Below, piece by piece: positions 8,595-17,750 of a DNA stretch of 36,864 nt (position 1 is the stretch's first letter; every line of letters starts with the position of its first letter). This DNA comes from Lachnospiraceae bacterium (GTDB lineage: Bacteria; Bacillota_A; Clostridia; Lachnospirales; Lachnospiraceae). Location: assembly GCA_028694115.1 (NCBI GenBank), contig JAQUUB010000037.1, positions 1-36,864 of the forward strand, written 5' to 3'. The position numbers and the translations under genes are program-made. The notes beneath the pieces are model-generated. The model searched no databases, was not told the origin of the DNA, and saw only the letters and a program-made list of their open reading frames with translations.

Positions 8595-11500
8595 ATGGGA
8601 GAGGTCACTATCAGAGAAGAAAGGGTCATGATACCCACCTATGAAATAGGAGCAGCAGACAAGAATCCTATTTTTCTGGAAAACAGGGTCTATCAGGGAA
8701 GTTCAGGAAAAATCTATCCCTATCCCACAGTTGAGAAAATAAGTGATGAGAAGACAGAGAAAGAATACAAGGCAGTTTATATAGAAAACGAATATTTACA
8801 GGTGATAATACTGCCGGAACTGGGAGGCAGAATCCAGAGAGCCTACGATAAGACCAATGATTATGATTTCGTATATTATAACCATGTGATAAAGCCAGCC
8901 CTGGTGGGATTATGTGGTCCCTGGATCAGCGGCGGCATTGAATTTAACTGGCCACAGCACCACAGACCTACCACCTATTCCCCCGTGGATTATGTGATCA
9001 GGGAGGAGGCGGATGGCAGTAAGACCTGCAGCATCCATGACAATGACCAGATGTACGGAACTCAGGTAATGACCAGCTTTACCCTGAGACCGGGGAAAGC
9101 TTACATTGAGATCCATGCACAGTTATATAACAGGACTTCCATGCCACAGACTTTCCTGTGGTGGGCAAACCCGGCAGTTCCTGTGAATAATCACACCCAA
9201 TCCATATTCCCGCCGGATGTACATGCAGTTATGGATCATGGAAAAAGAGATGTCTCCAGCTTCCCCATCGCCACCGGAACTTACTATAAACATGATTACA
9301 GTGCTGGTGTGGATATTTCCAGGTATAAGAATATTCCGGTTCCCACCTCCTACATGGCAGAGAAATCAGACTTTAATTTTGTGGGCGGCTATGATTATCA
9401 GGTGGAGGCAGGACTGCTCCATGTGGCGGATCATCATGTATCCCCCGGTAAGAAACAGTGGACCTGGGGAAGCGGCGAATTTGGTAAAGCCTGGGATCGC
9501 AATCTGACAGATGAGGACGGCCCCTACATCGAATTAATGACAGGTGTGTATACAGATAATCAGCCTGATTTTACATGGCTGAAGCCCATGGAGGAGAAGA
9601 CCTTTACCCAGTATTTCATGCCCTATAAGAAAGTGGGGCCGGTGAAAAATGCCACCATTCACGGTTGTGTAAATCTGGAAACAAAAGATCATGAGATCTA
9701 TCTGTGTGTCTATACCACAGAAAAGTATGGGAATGCAGTGATCAAGCTGACCTACGGAGAGAAAACATTGCTGGAAGAGCGGAAAACCTTATCTCCTACA
9801 GCTGTATATGAGAATCATATACAGGAACAGGTGGCAGATGAGACACAGCTAAAGATCACAGTCACCGCAGATGGAAAAGAAATCGTGAGTTACCAGCCAT
9901 TGAAGAAAATTACACCGGAATTACCAAAGCCGGCAGAAGCAGCAAAAGATCCGGAGGAAATCCTGACAAATGAAGAGCTGTATCTCACGGGAACCCATAT
10001 TGAACAGTATCGTCATGCTACCTATCGTCCGGACCCTTACTATCTGGAAGGACTGAAAAGAGATCCCGGGGATATCAGGATCAATAATGCCTATGGTCTG
10101 CTGCTGATGCGAAGAGGCAGATTTCAGGAGGCGGAGCAGTATTTTAGAACAGCCATCAAGAGAGCGACCTGGAAAAATCCAAATCCCTATACCTCAGAGC
10201 CTTATTATAATCTGGGAATTGTACTGTTCTATCAGGATCGCAACGATGAAGCTTTTGACGCATTCTATAAGGCAGCCTGGTCCAATGAACAGCAGGAGAT
10301 GAGTTATTATTATCTGGCAGCTATAGAGAGCAGACGCCATCATTACCAGGAAGCCCTGGAACTCTGTGAGAAGGGCTTATGTAAAAATACCAGAAACATT
10401 AAAGCACGGGCATTAAAACTCTATTTGCTGAGAAAATGTGGAAAAGCACAGGAGGCAGAGAACTGGTATGTGGAAAATATCAAGGTGGATACCTTCGATT
10501 ATCTCAGTCGTATGGAACTGGCATATCTCCAGCAGGAAAATGCCACGGCAATTCGCAGGGAGACGAAGGAGCTTTGCAGAGATTATCACGAGACCTATCT
10601 CAATATAGCACGGGACTATAGTGAGGCGGGAGCCTATGAGGAAGCGGTGGACACCTTATCCCAGTACACAGGTATCTCCCCTATGATCTCTTATTATAAG
10701 GCATATTATCTCAGCAAAGTACAGGCTGCCAGTGGATGTGATGGTATGGATAAAGATACCCAGATCAAAAAGACATTGCAGCAGGGAGAAAAAGCATGCT
10801 CTGACTATGTATTTCCCAACAAACTGGAAGATATGGCAGTTCTGGAATATGCCATAGTGCAAAATCCGGAGGGAAGCAAAGCACCTTATTATCTGGGAAA
10901 TCTGCTCTATGATAAGTTCCGGTATGAGCAGGCAGTGGAGCTGTGGGAGCAATCGGTGAAGCTGGATGATACCTTCCCCATCGCATGGAGAAATCTGTCC
11001 CTGGCCTATTATAATAAGCTGCATCAGCAGGAGAAGGCTAAGACAGCTATGGAGCGTGCATGGGCGCTCAATGAGAAAGATCCCAGAATCTTCCTGGAGC
11101 TGGATCAGTTATATAAGAAGCTGAAAATGACAGTGGAAGAACGATTACAGAGATACGAAAACTATAAGGATGTCTTCATGCAAAGAGATGATCTCATCAT
11201 CGAATACGCTACATTACAGAATCTGTGTGGTCACTATGAGAAGGCATATCAGGTCATCATGGAGCATAAATTCCATCCATGGGAGGGTGGCGAAGGAAAA
11301 GTGACGACCCAGTACACCGTAGCCCTTGTGGAAATGGCACGAAAAGCCATGGCGGGAGCTGCATGGGAGGAAGCGGAGACCTGCCTAAGAAAAGCACTTT
11401 ACTATCCGGAGAATCTGGGAGAAGGAAAACTGGAGGGATGTAAGGACAATCATATCAACTATTATCTGGGATATGTTCTGGACAAAATGGGACGAACAGA

Positions 11501-11903
11501 GGAATCCCGGAAGTATTATGAGACTGCCACGGTGGGAACTGACGAACCGGCAGGCATGATGTACTATAATGACCAGCCTGCAGACATGATCTACTACCAG
11601 GGTGCAGCATTGGAGGCACTTGGCAGATCAGAGGAGGCAGCCAGCAGATATGAGAAGCTGCTCCGGTACGGTATGACGCATCACGACGATGAGATGCGGG
11701 TGGAATACTTTGCCGTATCCCTGCCTGATTTCCTGATCTTTGACGATGATCTGAATCAGAGGAACAGAGCACATTGTGATTATCTGTGCGGACTGGGGTA
11801 TATGGGTAAGATGCAGAAGGATGCCGCAGCGGAGGAATTTAAGAAAGCGTTGCAGGAGGATAATACACATTTGAACGCCCTTCGTTATCTCAATATGCTA
11901 TAA
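8595..11903 (+). CDS. DUF5107-domain protein with C-terminal TPR array
   Basis: A 1102-residue cytosolic protein with no signal peptide. Residues about 30-370 match my memory of the DUF5107 family, which has a galactose-mutarotase-like beta-sandwich: LPELGGRIQRAYDK, GPWISGGIEFNWPQHHRPTTY, HDNDQMYGTQ and TFLWWANPAVPVN are its marks, rich in His, Trp and acidic residues suited to carbohydrate binding. Residues about 480-1100 are tetratricopeptide repeats (for example GRFQEAEQYFRTAIKR, RYEQAVELWEQSVKLD, GRTEESRKYYETA). The start has TAAGGAGG 5 bases upstream. The enzymatic activity is not known to me; its place in the AraC/importer cluster suggests action on an oligosaccharide or glycoside of the imported sugar. 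It is monocistronic, with a terminator behind it. Confidence 0.85.
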   Translation: MGEVTIREERVMIPTYEIGAADKNPIFLENRVYQGSSGKIYPYPTVEKISDEKTEKEYKAVYIENEYLQVIILPELGGRIQRAYDKTNDYDFVYYNHVIKPALVGLCGPWISGGIEFNWPQHHRPTTYSPVDYVIREEADGSKTCSIHDNDQMYGTQVMTSFTLRPGKAYIEIHAQLYNRTSMPQTFLWWANPAVPVNNHTQSIFPPDVHAVMDHGKRDVSSFPIATGTYYKHDYSAGVDISRYKNIPVPTSYMAEKSDFNFVGGYDYQVEAGLLHVADHHVSPGKKQWTWGSGEFGKAWDRNLTDEDGPYIELMTGVYTDNQPDFTWLKPMEEKTFTQYFMPYKKVGPVKNATIHGCVNLETKDHEIYLCVYTTEKYGNAVIKLTYGEKTLLEERKTLSPTAVYENHIQEQVADETQLKITVTADGKEIVSYQPLKKITPELPKPAEAAKDPEEILTNEELYLTGTHIEQYRHATYRPDPYYLEGLKRDPGDIRINNAYGLLLMRRGRFQEAEQYFRTAIKRATWKNPNPYTSEPYYNLGIVLFYQDRNDEAFDAFYKAAWSNEQQEMSYYYLAAIESRRHHYQEALELCEKGLCKNTRNIKARALKLYLLRKCGKAQEAENWYVENIKVDTFDYLSRMELAYLQQENATAIRRETKELCRDYHETYLNIARDYSEAGAYEEAVDTLSQYTGISPMISYYKAYYLSKVQAASGCDGMDKDTQIKKTLQQGEKACSDYVFPNKLEDMAVLEYAIVQNPEGSKAPYYLGNLLYDKFRYEQAVELWEQSVKLDDTFPIAWRNLSLAYYNKLHQQEKAKTAMERAWALNEKDPRIFLELDQLYKKLKMTVEERLQRYENYKDVFMQRDDLIIEYATLQNLCGHYEKAYQVIMEHKFHPWEGGEGKVTTQYTVALVEMARKAMAGAAWEEAETCLRKALYYPENLGEGKLEGCKDNHINYYLGYVLDKMGRTEESRKYYETATVGTDEPAGMMYYNDQPADMIYYQGAALEALGRSEEAASRYEKLLRYGMTHHDDEMRVEYFAVSLPDFLIFDDDLNQRNRAHCDYLCGLGYMGKMQKDAAAEEFKKALQEDNTHLNALRYLNML

Positions 11904-11927
11904 CTATTCAGAGCCAGGCAAATTCAT

Positions 11928-11979
11928 AAAAAGACAGAAACTGTGCAGAAATCAAAGGTACAGGTTCTGTCTTTTTTTT
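11928..11979 (+). terminator. Intrinsic terminator after the DUF5107-TPR gene
   Basis: AAAGACAGAAACTGT pairs with ACAGGTTCTGTCTTT (one mismatch), followed by a run of eight or more T. Confidence 0.9.
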
Positions 11980-12044
11980 ATATTTATTTATGTTAACAGA
12001 ATGAAAAAAGTATATTAAGAAACTATAAACAATAAAATTACCTA

Positions 12045-12073
12045 TTGAAATGAATTTTAATTTGTACTAGAAT
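12045..12073 (+). promoter_or_regulatory. Sigma-A-type promoter of the MarR/exporter operon
   Basis: TTGAAA (12045-12050), 17-base spacer, TAGAAT (12068-12073). It sits 80 bases ahead of the MarR start. Confidence 0.55.
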
Positions 12074-12112
12074 ACATAGCATGCGATTTATTTTAGGTTT
12101 AGAACAAGGATG

Positions 12113-12127
12113 ATATTGTTACAATAT
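12113..12127 (+). promoter_or_regulatory. Candidate MarR autoregulatory operator
   Basis: ATATTGT-T-ACAATAT, a perfect inverted repeat with 7-base arms around one central base. It lies between the promoter and the MarR start, a position that would block transcription of the operon when bound. The size and symmetry are usual for MarR sites. Confidence 0.6.
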
Positions 12128-12153
12128 TATATGGAGAAAGGTAGATCAGGAGT

Positions 12154-12591
12154 ATGAACATGGACTGTAGTTCCGCATTACGATTATTGAATATCGCGAT
12201 GCGTAAGAATTTCAATCGGGAGATGAAGGATTTTAAGCTGACAGGACCCCAGGCGGAGACACTCATCTATCTCTTTTATCGTAAGAAACCGGAAGTGAAT
12301 CAAAAAGATATCGAACGTGTCACAGGGCTAACCAACCCCACCGTATCAGGAATCCTCAATCGATTGGAGGAGAAAAATCTCATTAGAAGAGAGGTCTGCA
12401 AGAGAGATGGCAGATATAGGACCATCGAACTGACGGAGGAGGCAATCGCCATAAAAGCGCCCCTATGTAAATATGGAGATCGGGCAGATGCCAGACTGGT
12501 AGAAGGATTAACGGAGGAAGAACAGCAGTTATTTAGAAAAGTAGTGGCACATATGATAGAAAATCTCAGGAAATATGGAGGAGAATTATGA
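12154..12591 (+). CDS. MarR-family transcriptional regulator
   Basis: A 145-residue winged-helix regulator. The recognition region reads VNQKDIERVTGLTNPTVSGILNRLEEKNLIRREVCKRDGRYRTIELT, the MarR HTH and wing (about residues 48-92), flanked by dimerisation helices. It overlaps the exporter gene by four bases (ATGA), so it is the first gene of a three-gene operon. A perfect palindrome just upstream is the likely operator. MarR proteins in this setting normally repress the drug or metabolite exporter behind them and release it on ligand binding. The ligand is unknown. Confidence 0.9.
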   Translation: MNMDCSSALRLLNIAMRKNFNREMKDFKLTGPQAETLIYLFYRKKPEVNQKDIERVTGLTNPTVSGILNRLEEKNLIRREVCKRDGRYRTIELTEEAIAIKAPLCKYGDRADARLVEGLTEEEQQLFRKVVAHMIENLRKYGGEL

Positions 12592-14318
12592 TTAAAAAGA
12601 TTTTAAGCTATCTTGGCGAATATAAAAAATACGCCATTCTAACACCTGCTGTCATGGTGGGAGAGGTACTCATGGAAGTACTCATCCCATTTGTCATGGC
12701 AGCGATTATTGACAATGGGATTCAGGGAAGTGGAGGTGTTCCCTATACCGTAAGATTAGGACTGATCATGATCTGCATGGCGCTGTGTTCCTTATTTTTC
12801 GGAGCACTGGGTGGCAAGTTCGCAGCTAAGGCAGGTATGGGATTTGCCAAGAACATCAGAAAAGCACTGTTCGATAAGGTTCAGGATTTTTCCTTTGCCA
12901 ACGTGGACAGATTCTCTACAGCATCTCTGGTAACGAGACTGACCACAGACGTGACCAATACCCAGAACGCCTTTATGATGATGATTCGTATGGGTGTGCG
13001 GGCACCATTCATGCTCATCGGTGCGGTAATCATGGCACTCACCATCAGCCCGGAACTGTCCACTGTATTCCTGGTGGCAATTCCCATTTTAGCAGTTTCC
13101 CTTGTGATTATCATTAACATTGCATTTCCAAGATTTCAGGAAATGCTGCGTAAATATGACAGCATGAATGGCTCCGTACAGGAGAATCTGGTAAACATCC
13201 GTGTGGTAAAAGCCTTCGTAAGAGAGGATCATGAAAAAGAAAAATTTGACAGTGCAGCGAACTTTGTACGTAAAGCCCAGGTGGCAGCAGAGAAGATCAT
13301 CATCCTGAATATGCCTATCATGCAGCTCACCATGTATGGCAGTATCGTGGCGATTCTCTGGTTCGGTGGAAACATGGTCATCGGCGGCACCTTTGCCATC
13401 GGAGAACTCAGCAGCTTTATCAGCTACGTCACACAGATCCTCATGTCCCTCATGATGCTCAGTATGATCTTCATCATGATCGTTATCTCCAGAGCTTCCG
13501 TCACCCGTATTGTGGAGGTGCTGGATGAGGATATCGATATCAAAGACGAAGAGAAGGATGCCACATTGCAGGTACCAAACGGTGATATTACCTTTAAGGA
13601 TGTATGCTTCAGCTATGCGAAGAAAGATGACAATCTCACCCTGGAGCACATTAATCTGGAGATTTATTCCGGCGAGACCATCGGTATCATCGGTGGAACC
13701 GGATCTGCTAAGACTTCTCTGGTGCAGTTGATTCCCAGACTTTACGATGTGCAGAGTGGAGAAGTCCTGGTAGGTGACCATAATGTAAAGGATTACAGTA
13801 TCCGTAACCTCCGTGAGGAAGTTGCCATGGTACTTCAGAAAAATGTCCTGTTCTCAGGAACCATCAAGGATAACCTGAAATGGGGAAATGAAGAAGCCAC
13901 AGATGAAGAGATCATAGAAATGTGTAAAGCGGCCCAGGCAGATGAATTTATCCAGAGCTTCCCGGATGGCTACGACACGGATCTTGGTCAGGGCGGTGTG
14001 AACGTGTCCGGTGGACAGAAACAGAGAATCTGTATCGCCAGAGCACTTTTGAAAAAGCCGAAGATCATTATACTGGATGATTCTACCAGTGCCGTAGATA
14101 CAGCCACGGACAGCAAGATTCGTCAGGCGTTCCGTGAAAAATTGAACGATACAACCACCATCATCATCGCACAGAGAATCTCATCCGTACAGGACGCAGA
14201 TCGCATTATCGTCATCGATGATGGTAAGATCAATGCATTTGATACCCATGAGAACCTCTTGAAAAATAACGAGATCTACCGAGAAGTATATGAATCTCAG
14301 CAGAAAGGAGATGAATAA
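12588..14318 (+). CDS. Heterodimeric ABC exporter, subunit with degenerate ATP site
   Basis: Half-transporter of 576 residues: six membrane helices (about 15-320), then an ABC ATPase. The Walker A reads GGTGSAKTS, lacking the usual last Gly. The Walker B reads ILDDSTSAVD, with Asp where the catalytic Glu normally is. The signature VSGGQKQR is intact. This is the pattern of the non-catalytic site in heterodimeric exporters such as BmrCD or TM287/288. The partner is encoded immediately downstream. Translation is coupled to MarR by a 4-base overlap. It probably exports drugs or other amphiphiles; the substrate is not determined by the sequence. Confidence 0.92.
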   Translation: MIKKILSYLGEYKKYAILTPAVMVGEVLMEVLIPFVMAAIIDNGIQGSGGVPYTVRLGLIMICMALCSLFFGALGGKFAAKAGMGFAKNIRKALFDKVQDFSFANVDRFSTASLVTRLTTDVTNTQNAFMMMIRMGVRAPFMLIGAVIMALTISPELSTVFLVAIPILAVSLVIIINIAFPRFQEMLRKYDSMNGSVQENLVNIRVVKAFVREDHEKEKFDSAANFVRKAQVAAEKIIILNMPIMQLTMYGSIVAILWFGGNMVIGGTFAIGELSSFISYVTQILMSLMMLSMIFIMIVISRASVTRIVEVLDEDIDIKDEEKDATLQVPNGDITFKDVCFSYAKKDDNLTLEHINLEIYSGETIGIIGGTGSAKTSLVQLIPRLYDVQSGEVLVGDHNVKDYSIRNLREEVAMVLQKNVLFSGTIKDNLKWGNEEATDEEIIEMCKAAQADEFIQSFPDGYDTDLGQGGVNVSGGQKQRICIARALLKKPKIIILDDSTSAVDTATDSKIRQAFREKLNDTTTIIIAQRISSVQDADRIIVIDDGKINAFDTHENLLKNNEIYREVYESQQKGDE

Positions 14319-14319
14319 T

Positions 14320-16215
14320 ATGCCAGGACCGGGAAGACGTGGAGGCGTACCTGTAAAGCCAAAAAATGCAGGCGCCACCATTAAAAGAATTTTTTCTTAT
14401 ATGACAGACAATAAAATAGGACTGATACTGGTGGCTATCGGCATCGTATTCAGTTCCTCCGTACAGATTATCGGAACCGCTTTTCTCAAACAGGTCATCG
14501 ATAATTATCTCACCCCATTGATGCAGGGGTATGATCCGGCAATTATGGCAGGATTCGTCCGCGCCATTGGAATGATGCTTTGTATTTATCTGGGGGGAGC
14601 AGCATGTACCTATTTATATAGCAGGACCATGCTGAATATCTCTACCAGGACCCTATATAAGATCAGAACAGATCTGTTTTCCAAGATGGAAGCACTGCCC
14701 ATCAAATATTTCGACACCCACACCCACGGGGAGCTCATGAGCCGTTATACCAACGATGCAGATGCCATCCGTGAGATGCTCAGCAACAGTGTTGCCAACT
14801 TTTTCGCATCCGCCATCACTGTGACAGGGGTGTTCGTTATGATGCTGGTATATAGCTGGCAGCTCACCATCGTGGTCATACTCATGATCTTTGTCATGCT
14901 CAAGGTGATCAAGGTCATCGGCGGCAAGAGCGGTGCCTACTTTAAGAAGCAGCAGCAGGAACTGGGAAAAGTGAATGGATATATCGAGGAAATGATCGAT
15001 GGACAGAAGGTGGTAAAAGTATTCTGTCACGAGGGGGAAGCCAAGAAGGAATTCGATGCATTAAATACGAACCTCTGTGAAGCCTCCACCAATGCCAACA
15101 CCTTTGCCAATATCCTCATGCCCATCATGGGTAACTTATCCCATGTGCTCTATGCCATAACATCTATCGTAGGAGGAATCCTGGCGATTTATCATATCAT
15201 CACACTGGGAACCATCGTGGCATTTTTACAGTATACCAGAAGCTTTTCACAGCCGATCACACAGATTTCCCAGCAGTTCAACTCCGTGCTCACAGCTCTG
15301 GCTGGTGCAGAGCGAATCTTCAATATTATCGATGAGACGCCGGAAGTGGATGACGGTTATGTCACATTAGTCAATGCGAATATTGATGAGAATGGAACCA
15401 TCACAGAGAGTGAGAAGAGAACCGGATTCTGGGCATGGAAACATCCTCATAAAGCAGACGGAACCACGACCTATGTGAAAGTAGAAGGAAATGTGACCTT
15501 TGACAACGTGGTGTTCGGATATGAGGAAAATAAAGTGGTACTGGATGGAATCACCCTGTATGCAAAGCCGGGACAGAAGATTGCTTTCGTAGGCTCTACA
15601 GGTGCCGGAAAGACCACCATCACCAACCTGATCAATCGATTTTATGATGTGCCGGATGGCAAGATTCGATATGACGGAATCAATATCAATAAGATCAAAA
15701 AGGACGATCTCCGCCGTTCCCTGTCCATGGTACTGCAGGATACCCATTTATTTACAGGAACTGTCATGGACAATATCCGCTATGGAAAACTGGATGCCAC
15801 GGAGGAGGAAGTAAAGCAGGCGGCAAAGCTTGCCAATGCCCATTCCTTCATCAGGCATTTGCCGGATGGCTACAACACCATGCTCACCTCCGACGGTGCC
15901 AACCTGTCACAGGGACAGAGACAGTTACTGGCTATCGCCAGAGCAGCCGTTGCCAATCCACCGGTACTGATCCTGGATGAAGCCACATCCTCCATCGATA
16001 CCAGAACAGAGGCCCTCATAGAGAAAGGTATGGACTCCCTCATGAAGGGAAGAACCGTATTCGTCATTGCCCACAGACTCTCCACCGTCCGTAACTCCAA
16101 CGCCATCATGGTACTGGAACACGGCAAGATCATAGAACGTGGCGATCACGATGACCTCATCCGGCAGCACGGTAAATACTACCAGCTCTACACAGGAATG
16201 TTCGAACTTTCGTGA
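14320..16215 (+). CDS. Heterodimeric ABC exporter, catalytic subunit
   Basis: Second half-transporter, 631 residues: basic Gly/Pro-rich N-terminus (MPGPGRRGG), six membrane helices, ABC ATPase. Walker A is canonical (GSTGAGKTT) and Walker B has the catalytic Glu (LILDEATSSID), but the signature is LSQGQRQ with Gln for Gly. It thus supplies the working Walker A/B and the altered signature of the degenerate site, complementing its partner. An extra segment of about 40 residues before the ATPase (TLVNANIDENGTITE...) is typical of this subunit type. Upstream ATGs at 14290 and 14311 are in frame, but AAAGGAG (14304-14310) is 9 bases from the ATG at 14320, which is therefore chosen. Confidence 0.92.
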   Translation: MPGPGRRGGVPVKPKNAGATIKRIFSYMTDNKIGLILVAIGIVFSSSVQIIGTAFLKQVIDNYLTPLMQGYDPAIMAGFVRAIGMMLCIYLGGAACTYLYSRTMLNISTRTLYKIRTDLFSKMEALPIKYFDTHTHGELMSRYTNDADAIREMLSNSVANFFASAITVTGVFVMMLVYSWQLTIVVILMIFVMLKVIKVIGGKSGAYFKKQQQELGKVNGYIEEMIDGQKVVKVFCHEGEAKKEFDALNTNLCEASTNANTFANILMPIMGNLSHVLYAITSIVGGILAIYHIITLGTIVAFLQYTRSFSQPITQISQQFNSVLTALAGAERIFNIIDETPEVDDGYVTLVNANIDENGTITESEKRTGFWAWKHPHKADGTTTYVKVEGNVTFDNVVFGYEENKVVLDGITLYAKPGQKIAFVGSTGAGKTTITNLINRFYDVPDGKIRYDGININKIKKDDLRRSLSMVLQDTHLFTGTVMDNIRYGKLDATEEEVKQAAKLANAHSFIRHLPDGYNTMLTSDGANLSQGQRQLLAIARAAVANPPVLILDEATSSIDTRTEALIEKGMDSLMKGRTVFVIAHRLSTVRNSNAIMVLEHGKIIERGDHDDLIRQHGKYYQLYTGMFELS

Positions 16216-16244
16216 TTTGACATACCCACGAGGTCAGCATGACT

Positions 16245-17051
16245 CTAGAACACAGCAACAGACGCGATCCCCAGCCAGTATGTGATGAAATACAGGATCA
16301 GGAGATGCACCGGATAGAAGAAGTAGAAGAAATATTTCATGCTCCATCCCTTTTTCCCGTTATAGAGGGAAATAGGGATGATTGATACAAGAGAGAATAT
16401 CTCTATGGATGACATAATAGTGAGGAGGATTCCTCCTGCAAATACACTTAATCTCCTATTGGAACGGAACAGATACAACAGCGCAATGGCAGCAACGCCG
16501 AAGGCATCATAATCGCTCTTTATCACATAAGCCACCAGACATCCAAGAGCCAGTACAGCGGCCTTGATCAATATCCCCGGAAGAGGCTTCCAGTTTTTCT
16601 GTTCTATCATATTAAAACAGGCAATCACTGCGAGACCAATGCATAAGGTAAAGAACACATTTAAGTGATCCAGAGATAGTATTTTAGCAGAGCCTATGAG
16701 AGAAAAGGGAATCTCTGAGATCAGTGCAAAGAGAAATAACCGGGAGGCATATTTTCTCATATTATGAGTGTGCAGGAATCCTTCCACGATGAGAAAAGCA
16801 AAGATAAGGAAGGCAACTCTCCCAATGCATCGAAGTACCATATCGGTATAATAAAGTTGATTTAGAAATGCCCCACTTTTCATATGGGGAGCTAAAAACG
16901 AAGGATAAGTAAGACCGTGGATCTGGGATGCAAGGAGCAGCTTTTCCAATAGAAAAGCACCGATATGATCTATGGTCATGGTGATGATGGCGATGAGCTT
17001 CAAAGTGCTTCCTGTGATGCCTTTTTGTGGGATAAATGTCGTGTGTTCCAT
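16245..17051 (-). CDS. traX: TraX-family membrane protein
   Basis: A 268-residue integral membrane protein with about eight hydrophobic segments. It opens with the TraX signature GSTLKLIAIITMTIDHIGA and has RCIGRVAFLIFAFLIVEGFLHT, also typical. F-plasmid TraX is needed for acetylation of pilin; chromosomal Firmicute homologues are common and their role is unclear, probably acyl transfer in the membrane. GGAGG lies 6 bases before the ATG. It is convergent with the exporter operon and stands alone, with no conjugation genes nearby. Confidence 0.85.
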   Translation of the reverse strand: MEHTTFIPQKGITGSTLKLIAIITMTIDHIGAFLLEKLLLASQIHGLTYPSFLAPHMKSGAFLNQLYYTDMVLRCIGRVAFLIFAFLIVEGFLHTHNMRKYASRLFLFALISEIPFSLIGSAKILSLDHLNVFFTLCIGLAVIACFNMIEQKNWKPLPGILIKAAVLALGCLVAYVIKSDYDAFGVAAIALLYLFRSNRRLSVFAGGILLTIMSSIEIFSLVSIIPISLYNGKKGWSMKYFFYFFYPVHLLILYFITYWLGIASVAVF

Positions 17052-17273
17052 AGAGAACCTCCATAGTTGAATTTTAGGTTTCTTATCGCTGTATATATAT
17101 ATAGAATACCATAGGTTCAGGTTAAATTTCTTAATATATTTGAAAGTTATTTATAAGATTTCAGAGTATGGATCAATGAAACTTAAAAGGGAGGATTCAG
17201 AGGGAAAATCTAAGGAAAAAAGAACGAAAAGCCGATATATATTATAACAGAGGAGAAGAAATTCTCGCAAGAC

Positions 17274-17567
17274 TTGAAGGAACAGGTTGAAATATGCATC
17301 CAGGGAGGGATAGCCAAAAACAACGTTGAATTAGATCTATTAAAAGTGCAGGCAGTCTATATGATTCCAGCATTAAAAGACTCCAGACTGAAACAACGAA
17401 AACGACAGGACGAAGAACTTTACAGACCGCGTAAGAAATTTGATTCCATACTGAAAGAAGCCTGTGATGACATGGCGCAAAAAGATGTCATCTGCAAGAC
17501 CAGCGGATATACCAGGGACGCAAAGGCATATTTCTATCAGTATGAATCAAAAGAATACAACGGATAA
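17274..17567 (+). CDS. Hypothetical small protein, start uncertain
   Basis: Unrecognised 97-residue, charged, soluble protein. The C-terminal two thirds (KVQAVYMIPALKDSRL, ELYRPRKKFDSILKEA) look like a genuine folded helical protein, and codon use matches the GC-richer left side. There is no ATG: the frame is open back to 17214 and the only initiator is the TTG at 17274. AGGAG at 17251-17255 is 18 bases away, too far to be convincing. It may be a 5'-truncated remnant or may start at an unusual codon. A clear terminator overlaps the stop codon, which favours a real transcript ending here. Confidence 0.4.
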   Translation: MKEQVEICIQGGIAKNNVELDLLKVQAVYMIPALKDSRLKQRKRQDEELYRPRKKFDSILKEACDDMAQKDVICKTSGYTRDAKAYFYQYESKEYNG

Positions 17568-17598
17568 AAGGACTTTCACGAAAGTGAAGGTCCTTTTT
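17566..17598 (+). terminator. Intrinsic terminator after the small hypothetical gene
   Basis: AAAAGGACTTTCAC (17566-17579), loop GAAA, GTGAAGGTCCTTTT (17584-17597): a 14-bp stem with one G-U pair, then T. Confidence 0.85.
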
Positions 17599-17680
17599 AT
17601 GCAGAAGAGGGAACAGATATCCATATAATATGGTATATAAAGCATTGAAAAAGCTGGATATGCCCACAAAATACATAAAA

Positions 17681-17713
17681 ACATTGACAATGTAAAAAAT
17701 ATTGATATATTAT
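17681..17713 (+). promoter_or_regulatory. Promoter of the blaI-like operon with embedded operator
   Basis: TTGACA (17684-17689) with -10 options TATATT (17706-17711, spacer 16) or TATTAT (17708-17713, spacer 18). The -35 box is buried in the perfect palindrome ACATTG-A-CAATGT (17681-17693). BlaI/MecI repressors bind ACA/TGT dyads of this kind, so autorepression is likely. Confidence 0.6.
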
Positions 17714-17750
17714 AAAAAACATATCTAAATATTTTTAAAGGAGTGTTATC

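Noticed and set aside
13089..13781. Minus-strand frame of 230 codons inside the exporter gene
   Set aside because: His/Asp-rich composition arises from the reverse complement of the ABC gene; no supporting signals.
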